A stretch of 64,000 bases of DNA from UBA6224 sp963730375 (GTDB lineage Bacteria; Patescibacteriota; Saccharimonadia; Saccharimonadales; UBA4665): contig CAVSRJ010000001.1 in NCBI GenBank assembly GCA_963730375.1, positions 558,001-622,000 of the forward strand, given 5' to 3'. Below the pieces are notes generated by a model that was not told the DNA's origin, searched no databases, and worked only from the letters and a program-made list of their open reading frames with translations. Shown here piece by piece: positions 59,473-64,000 of the stretch; positions within the stretch are counted from its first letter, which is position 1; the number at the start of each line of letters is the position of its first letter. The position numbers and the translations under genes were made by a program.

Positions 59473-59601
59473 TTTTAGCATAAGCAATTTGGCTGTAAAA
59501 AACACAATATATGGTGTATTGACTCGACTAGTAAACGCTAGCGTATACTAATGAAACGAGGTGATAAAACACACACGTAACTAACCAAGGGGGACACTAC
59601 T

Positions 59602-59850
59602 ATGGTCAAAAACATCACCATTTTCACTACCAACACCTGCGCCTACTGCGCGATGGTAAAGAAGTACCTCGATACCAAACAGCAAAAATACGACATCGTA
59701 AACCTGGATGAGCAGCCAGAACGCCAGGCTGAAGCATTGGCGCTATCTGGCGCATTGACGGTGCCCATCACTGTCGTCACTAAGCAGGACGATACCAAAG
59801 ACGTTGTCATTGGTTACAACCTGGCACGCCTAGCGCCAGCATTAGCCTAA
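59602..59850 (+). CDS. Glutaredoxin-like protein
   Basis: A small thioredoxin-fold oxidoreductase of 82 residues with the active site TCAYCAMVKKYL and the cis-Pro segment TVPITVV. C-x-x-C with Ala-Tyr is closest to NrdH/glutaredoxin types. The nearby thioredoxin reductase may reduce it, as for NrdH. An AAGGGGG ribosome site precedes the ATG. Confidence 0.9.
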   Translation: MVKNITIFTTNTCAYCAMVKKYLDTKQQKYDIVNLDEQPERQAEALALSGALTVPITVVTKQDDTKDVVIGYNLARLAPALA

Positions 59851-59867
59851 CAATATGCGTATCTCGG

Positions 59868-59891
59868 GGCGCCTATCTGGGCGCCTCTTTT
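59868..59891 (+). terminator. Terminator after glutaredoxin
   Basis: GGCGCC (59868-59873) and GGCGCC (59880-59885) with a 6-nt loop, then TCTTTT. The stem can be extended by one G-C on some pairings. Confidence 0.75.
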
Positions 59892-59920
59892 CATGACAAT
59901 AAGGTACAATAAGGAAAGCT

Positions 59921-60913
59921 ATGAGTGATACCGAGATTCCGACACATGATGTGATTATGATTGGTGCTGGTCCAGCCGCACTAGCTGCGGCCGTCTATAC
60001 AACACGCGAAGATATCGACACGGTGTTATTCGAACGTGGCGTGATCGGCGGGTTGGCAGCCATTACTGACATGGTCGACAATTACCCAGGCTTTCCCAAG
60101 GGCATAGAAGGTTTGACACTTGCCCAGCAACTACAGGAGCAGGCCGAACGATTCGGTGCGGTTATCGAGCTGGGGGAAGTCACCAAAATCAGCGACGAGG
60201 GTGAGTACAAGCGTCTGGAGACGACGAGTGGTGACATGCTGGCAAAAGCAGTTCTGATTGCCACCGGCAGTGACTATAAGAAAATCGGTGTACCTGGCGA
60301 GCAGGAGTACTACGGCCGCGGTGTACACTACTGTGCTACCTGCGATGGCGCGTTTTATCGTGACAAGAGACTCGTCGTCGTCGGCGGTGGCAACTCAGCC
60401 GTCCAGGAAACGATGTTTTTGACTCGTTTTGCCAGCCACATTGACCTTCTGGTTCGCTCGTCAATCAAGGCCAGCGAAGTGCTCCAGCATGAATTACAGA
60501 AGTTCGTTGATGACGGAAAAGTGACTGTGCACACGAACACGACGACGGATCGTATCGTTGCCGATGAAGACGGTAAGGTCACTAAAGTTGTTGGCACCAA
60601 AGACGGCACGCCAACAGAGTTTGAAACTGATGGAGTCTTCGTCTTTGTGGGATTGATGCCAAACACACAGTTCCTCAAGGGTTCTGCTATCAGATTGGAT
60701 GAAGTCGGCCTGATCGTGACCGACAAACACCTCCAGACCAGCATGCCGGGAGTGTTCGCCGCCGGCGATGTCCGCAGCGGTGCAACGATGCAAATTGCCA
60801 GCGCCGTTGGCGAAGGCGCCACTGCAGCGCTCGTCATGCGCGAATATCTTGAAGGCAAGCTTGAGCCACACGCCGAGCACAGTAACGAAGTCCTCGCCCC
60901 AGACCCCGCCTAG
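59921..60913 (+). CDS. trxB: Thioredoxin reductase
   Basis: NADPH:thioredoxin oxidoreductase of 330 residues. FAD site MIGAGPAALAAAVY, redox-active CATCDGAF, NADPH site VVVGGGNSAVQE and the second FAD contact FAAGDVRSGATMQIASAVGEG are all present. TACAAT and an AAGGA site precede the ATG. Its 3' end overlaps the convergent reductase gene by 4 bp. Confidence 0.96.
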   Translation: MSDTEIPTHDVIMIGAGPAALAAAVYTTREDIDTVLFERGVIGGLAAITDMVDNYPGFPKGIEGLTLAQQLQEQAERFGAVIELGEVTKISDEGEYKRLETTSGDMLAKAVLIATGSDYKKIGVPGEQEYYGRGVHYCATCDGAFYRDKRLVVVGGGNSAVQETMFLTRFASHIDLLVRSSIKASEVLQHELQKFVDDGKVTVHTNTTTDRIVADEDGKVTKVVGTKDGTPTEFETDGVFVFVGLMPNTQFLKGSAIRLDEVGLIVTDKHLQTSMPGVFAAGDVRSGATMQIASAVGEGATAALVMREYLEGKLEPHAEHSNEVLAPDPA

Positions 60914-61617
60914 ATTTTGGTATAGCCAGGAAAGAAATCAGTCACCAATTGGCGTGTATCAATGCCATTTTCTATAAAGTCTTGCTGCAGTGCCTCGAGC
61001 ATAGGCTCTGGTCCTGACAAATAAATCAGCGTGTCATCGGTCGGTTTGTCGATGCCAATAATCGATTCTGCCTCCAGGTGGCCGCGTAGACCACCCCAGG
61101 AAGGTGTCGGGTTGTTGACGGAAATGGTTGTGTGGATACCCAGCTTGTCGTACAACTCGTGGAACAAGATGTCATCCTCTGACTCTACCGCATATACGAA
61201 GCGAATATCGCGCTGCTCATCGGTGTCCAGCAGCCACTGAAACATACTGTGAAAGGGTGTAATGCCGATGCCGCCAGCCACAAAAATGAGCCGTGTCTGG
61301 GTCAGTTTTGGCAATACAAAATCTCCCATGGCTTCGGCGAGGTCTACCTCGGTGCCTGGCTCCAGTGAGAACAGGGTTTTTTTGAACGAACTGCTTTTGT
61401 CGTCGCCGGCATACCTCGTGGTAATACTCACCAAATCATCAGTTGGTGAAGACGACAGCGTAAACCAACGTTTGCTGCCACGATCATCCGGGTTGTCGTG
61501 TGGCAAGGTCAATTCGGTGAACTGCCCGGCGGTATAACGCATTGGCTGTTCTGGCTCAAACCAAAATGTTCTAATGGACGGGTTCTGCTGATCGCTGTGG
61601 TGAAACTTCGCTCTCAT
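60910..61617 (-). CDS. Ferredoxin-NAD(P)+ reductase-like flavoprotein
   Basis: A 235-residue oxidoreductase: FAD domain with AGQFTELTLPHD and the flavin motif RWFTLSSSPTD, and a nicotinamide domain with VAGGIGITPFHSM and IYLSGPEPMLEAL. It resembles the reductase half of the membrane fusion at 27538-29046 but has no membrane part and no 2Fe-2S domain. The electron partner is unknown. It overlaps the upstream GDPD gene by 47 bp. Confidence 0.88.
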   Translation of the reverse strand: MRAKFHHSDQQNPSIRTFWFEPEQPMRYTAGQFTELTLPHDNPDDRGSKRWFTLSSSPTDDLVSITTRYAGDDKSSSFKKTLFSLEPGTEVDLAEAMGDFVLPKLTQTRLIFVAGGIGITPFHSMFQWLLDTDEQRDIRFVYAVESEDDILFHELYDKLGIHTTISVNNPTPSWGGLRGHLEAESIIGIDKPTDDTLIYLSGPEPMLEALQQDFIENGIDTRQLVTDFFPGYTKI

Positions 61618-62332
61618 ACCGGGGAAGTATAGCTGAATCCTGCTGCATATAATAGTCCGGCCGGTCGGTGATGATGCCATATATACCATAGCGCATCCAG
61701 CGCTTCGGCCTAGTGTGTCTGCTCGCAAATGGACTTGTACCGGCATAACAAAACAGTCGGAAGTTTCGAGATGCCACCCAGACGAATCCCCACCACAGGA
61801 GTTTCTGGCTCATGCTAATATACGGCGTTCCGAGTTTGCGGGCACGTGCCATTCCTCGTATCACGGACCAGTGCTCCAGAACTATCAAATCAAAGCCTGG
61901 CAGGAAACGTTTAACATCTTTCAGTGTCTGGTAGTGAAACGATGCGAACGAGAATTCTTCTCGCTTCCATCCGCGCTGTATGTAGGTGCGAACAATATCG
62001 ACCGCCTCGACAACACACATCGGATCCTTTATTTCCAGCATCAGATTGACTCGATGATCAACCAGGGTGATAAGTTGCTGGAGCGTCGCAAGTTGTGGGT
62101 CTAGACGCAAAAGTTCTTGATAGGTGTGGTGTCGGATTGCAAAAGACTTGCCGTCACGAAGTATATCCTCGTCGTGATGCAGAACAACGCGGTTATCTTT
62201 GGTCAGTCGCAAGTCCGTTTCTATAGCATCGACGTTGCATTCGATGGCCTTACGGAAGCTTGCCAGAGTGTTTTCCCGGGCCAGTTCCATAGCCCCACGA
62301 TGTCCCACAATTTGAATGTGTTGCTTTCTCAT
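61571..62332 (-). CDS. Glycerophosphodiester phosphodiesterase
   Basis: Hydrolyses glycerophosphodiesters to glycerol-3-phosphate and an alcohol. The 253-residue TIM barrel has the catalytic and metal residues in GHRGAMELARENTLASF, ETDLRLTKD, HHDEDILRDG and LEIKDP. It starts MRKQHIQIVGHRG and has no signal peptide, so it is cytoplasmic. It could recycle lipid head groups scavenged from a host or partner cell. Confidence 0.9.
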   Translation of the reverse strand: MRKQHIQIVGHRGAMELARENTLASFRKAIECNVDAIETDLRLTKDNRVVLHHDEDILRDGKSFAIRHHTYQELLRLDPQLATLQQLITLVDHRVNLMLEIKDPMCVVEAVDIVRTYIQRGWKREEFSFASFHYQTLKDVKRFLPGFDLIVLEHWSVIRGMARARKLGTPYISMSQKLLWWGFVWVASRNFRLFCYAGTSPFASRHTRPKRWMRYGIYGIITDRPDYYMQQDSAILPRYESEVSPQRSAEPVH

Positions 62333-62403
62333 ACCTTCACCGCTAGTGTACAATAATCGGTAGAAAATAACGAACTAACCATGAGCGATAAGGAGAAACT
62401 TTT

Positions 62404-62933
62404 ATGGCTGATTTTAATAAAGTGCTTGAAGTCGGCGACTGGAAAAATGGCGTTGTCAACACGGTCGTGGAAATCCCACAGGGTTCGATGCTGAAAGTGG
62501 AGTGGCACCGCGAAACAGCAACCTTTACGTTGGACCGCGTTGAGCCAGCTATTTTTGCCAAGCCAGTCAACTACGGATTTATCCCACAAACGCTCGACGA
62601 AGATGGTGATGAGCTCGATACGCTAGTTGTATGTGATGAGCCATTCGCCACTGGCGTCTGGCTGGAGGCCAAAGTCTCGGTGTATTGAAGTTTGAGGATG
62701 ATGGCGAAGTCGATGACAAAATCGTCGTCTGCCCAGCCGATGACCGTAACAGTGGTGACAGCCTCAATTCGCTCGACGACCTTGGCGAACGCTGGAAGCA
62801 AAAAATCGAGCACCACTTCTCGCATTACAAAGACCTGAAAAAGCCAGGCACCACTAAAGTGATGGGCTGGGGCGATGTCGAAGAGGCCAAAAAGGTCATC
62901 AACGAGTCAATCGAGCGCTGGAACAACAAGTAG
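62404..62933 (+). CDS. ppa: Inorganic pyrophosphatase, one frameshift
   Basis: Cleaves pyrophosphate to pull biosynthetic reactions forward. The frame starts MADFNKVLEVGDW and has VKVEW-like strands, YGFIPQTLDEDGDELDTLVV with the family I signature DGDELD, then shifts near 62676 and continues LKFEDDGEVDDKIVVCPADD to the end. The total of about 176 residues is normal for a bacterial family I enzyme. A strong AAGGAG site precedes ATG 62404. Confidence 0.93.
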
Positions 62934-62936
62934 TCT

Positions 62937-63358
62937 ATGCGAACGGGACTCTGGGCAAAAGCTTCACTAATATCGCCCAACGGTCAGATATTGCTACTAC
63001 GACGTAGTGAAACCGATCCGCAACGACCGGGCGATTGGGATTTTGCCGGTGGAAATATCGAACCCGGAGAGGATATTGTAGCGGGTCTACTGCGCGAAAT
63101 AGCCGAGGAGGTGGGAATGCATCTCCAACCCGATGATGTACAACTCACATTTGCAGCGACTGATTTATATGACGAGTTAAGTGTTACTCGACTCTTTTTA
63201 TAGCCAAAGCGAACAGCGAAGCGGTTACATTGAGTCACGAACACGACTTGTTTCAGTGGGTGACTTTGGACAAAGCGTTGGAACTATTTCCGCATCATGT
63301 CTACGGGAAAGGATTAGCCTATGCCCGGGATAACGACCTGCTGCCAACTACGATGTAA
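62937..63358 (+). CDS. Nudix hydrolase, one homopolymer frameshift
   Basis: An enzyme of about 141 codons. It starts MRTGLWAKASLISPNGQILL; the box is GGNIEPGEDIVAGLLREIAE followed by EVG. The frame ends early at TRLFL; adding one T to the T5 run at 63195-63199 gives FFIAKANSEAVTLSHEHDLF and continues to the TAA at 63356. This is a clear homopolymer-length error. It follows ppa by 3 bp. Confidence 0.85.
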
Positions 63359-63383
63359 TAAGGTGTCTCGTCCTCGGTTAGTG

Positions 63384-63412
63384 TTGCGTGCGATTGCTCA
63401 TGCTTTTACAAT
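63384..63412 (+). promoter_or_regulatory. GAPDH gene promoter
   Basis: TTGCGT (63384-63389) and TACAAT (63407-63412) with a 17-bp spacer, 41 bp before the ATG. Confidence 0.7.
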
Positions 63413-63453
63413 ATAGCCATAAGCTAACGACGTAACACACGAAAGAGGTTTGA

Positions 63454-64000
63454 ATGACCACACGAATTGGTATTAACGGATTTGGCCGCATCGGTCGCAA
63501 CGCCTTCAAGATTGCCTTTGCCCGCAACGACTGCGAAATTGTCGCAATTAACGACCTGACCGACACGAAGACTTTGGCGTATCTACTGCAGCACGACAGC
63601 AACTATGGCACGTATGACAAAGAAGTTACTTATGACGAGAGCCATGTCATCGTCGATGGCAAAAAAGTCGTTGTACTCGCCGAGCGTGATCCGGCCGCGC
63701 TACCTTGGAAAGACCATAATATTGATGTCGTTATCGAATCAACCGGTCTATTCACGAAGGTAGAAGACGCCTCCAAGCATATACAAGCGGGAGCAAAGCG
63801 CGTTGTAATATCCGGTCCTAGCAAGAGCGACGGTGTCGATACAATTGTGCTGGGTGCCAACGACGACAAGCTCGAAGGGGCTACCGAAGTGTTGAGCAAC
63901 GCTAGCTGTACGACCAACTCGCTCGGTGCCGTTATGGCCGTGCTGGACAGCGAGTTCGGCGTCGAAAAGTCCATGTTGACCACCGTCCACAGCTACACCG
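63454..64000 (+). CDS. gap: Glyceraldehyde-3-phosphate dehydrogenase, 5' part
   Basis: The glycolytic dehydrogenase, running off the window end after 182 codons. The NAD site INGFGRIGRNAFK opens the protein, followed by YLLQHDSNYG, ESTGLFT and the catalytic Cys in SNASCTTNSLG. A GAAAGAGG ribosome site precedes ATG 63454. About half of the protein lies beyond the window. Confidence 0.96.
   Translation, partial: MTTRIGINGFGRIGRNAFKIAFARNDCEIVAINDLTDTKTLAYLLQHDSNYGTYDKEVTYDESHVIVDGKKVVVLAERDPAALPWKDHNIDVVIESTGLFTKVEDASKHIQAGAKRVVISGPSKSDGVDTIVLGANDDKLEGATEVLSNASCTTNSLGAVMAVLDSEFGVEKSMLTTVHSYT

Overview
The window looks like a chromosome segment of a Candidatus Saccharibacteria (TM7) or closely related Patescibacteria member. 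This is inferred from gene content only: a MurF with an N-terminal membrane domain, three surface proteins with LPNTG-type C-termini, a KhpA and S16 with long acidic tails, a NiSOD, small genes packed on both strands, and recurrent TACAAT/TATACT -10 boxes. Stops include TGA, TAA and TAG, so there is no sign of UGA recoding. The codon style is moderately GC-rich.

Layout. 1-6432: end of an unknown gene, NHL-repeat surface protein, tRNA-Cys, TadA-like deaminase, tRNA-Leu followed by a 152-bp tandem repeat, membrane-anchored unknown, murF. 6419-16060: ddl, leuS, two small unknowns, then a translation/RNA block (rpmF, nusB, Nudix, rnc, rpsP, khpA, P-loop kinase, trmD). 16075-25984: putative hydrolase, sodN-sodX (nickel superoxide dismutase and its maturation protease), MarR-DHA2 efflux pair with a clear operator, YbhN-like protein, TIM-barrel-like secreted protein, His-rich exported protein, two CheY-like proteins, a GH12 endoglucanase, K+ channel. 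26095-29046: an FMN-binding exported protein, ApbE flavin transferase and an RnfD/NqrB-ferredoxin reductase fusion, which together look like a membrane electron-export module. 29124-33736: DUF1996 LPNTG protein, tRNA-Gln with tRNA-derived hairpin elements on both sides, and a PKD/DUF11 LPNTG protein. 33944-43935: ABC-2 exporter, rarA, mscS, CNNM-CBS, DUF475/TerC, CPA2-RCK antiporter, Fur/Zur and ZIP transporter. 43938-50158: VanY, CapA, RmuC, UppP, GH63, YajQ. 50256-64000: exported coiled-coil and pilin-like pair, pheS, a 950-bp gap, pheT, a 500-bp structured gap, ABC exporter, Nudix, FKBP, glutaredoxin, trxB, ferredoxin reductase-like protein, GDPD, ppa, Nudix and the start of gap.

The genes group into cell-wall turnover (Ddl, MurF, UppP, VanY, CapA-like), redox and oxidative defence (NiSOD, TrxB, glutaredoxin, flavin module), ion homeostasis and translation. 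At least seven housekeeping genes (leuS, rnc, trmD, uppP, ppa, an ABC ATPase, a Nudix) are frameshifted. In leuS two opposite indels four codons apart restore the expected motif, so these are most likely residual long-read indel errors rather than decay.

The least explained signals are: (i) the hairpin-rich elements next to tRNA-Leu and tRNA-Gln, whose ends are inverted copies of the tRNA T-arm 3' half; (ii) a set of genes whose ATG lies 6-9 nt after a -10 box, implying leaderless mRNAs; (iii) the gene-poor pheS-pheT and pheT-ABC intervals.
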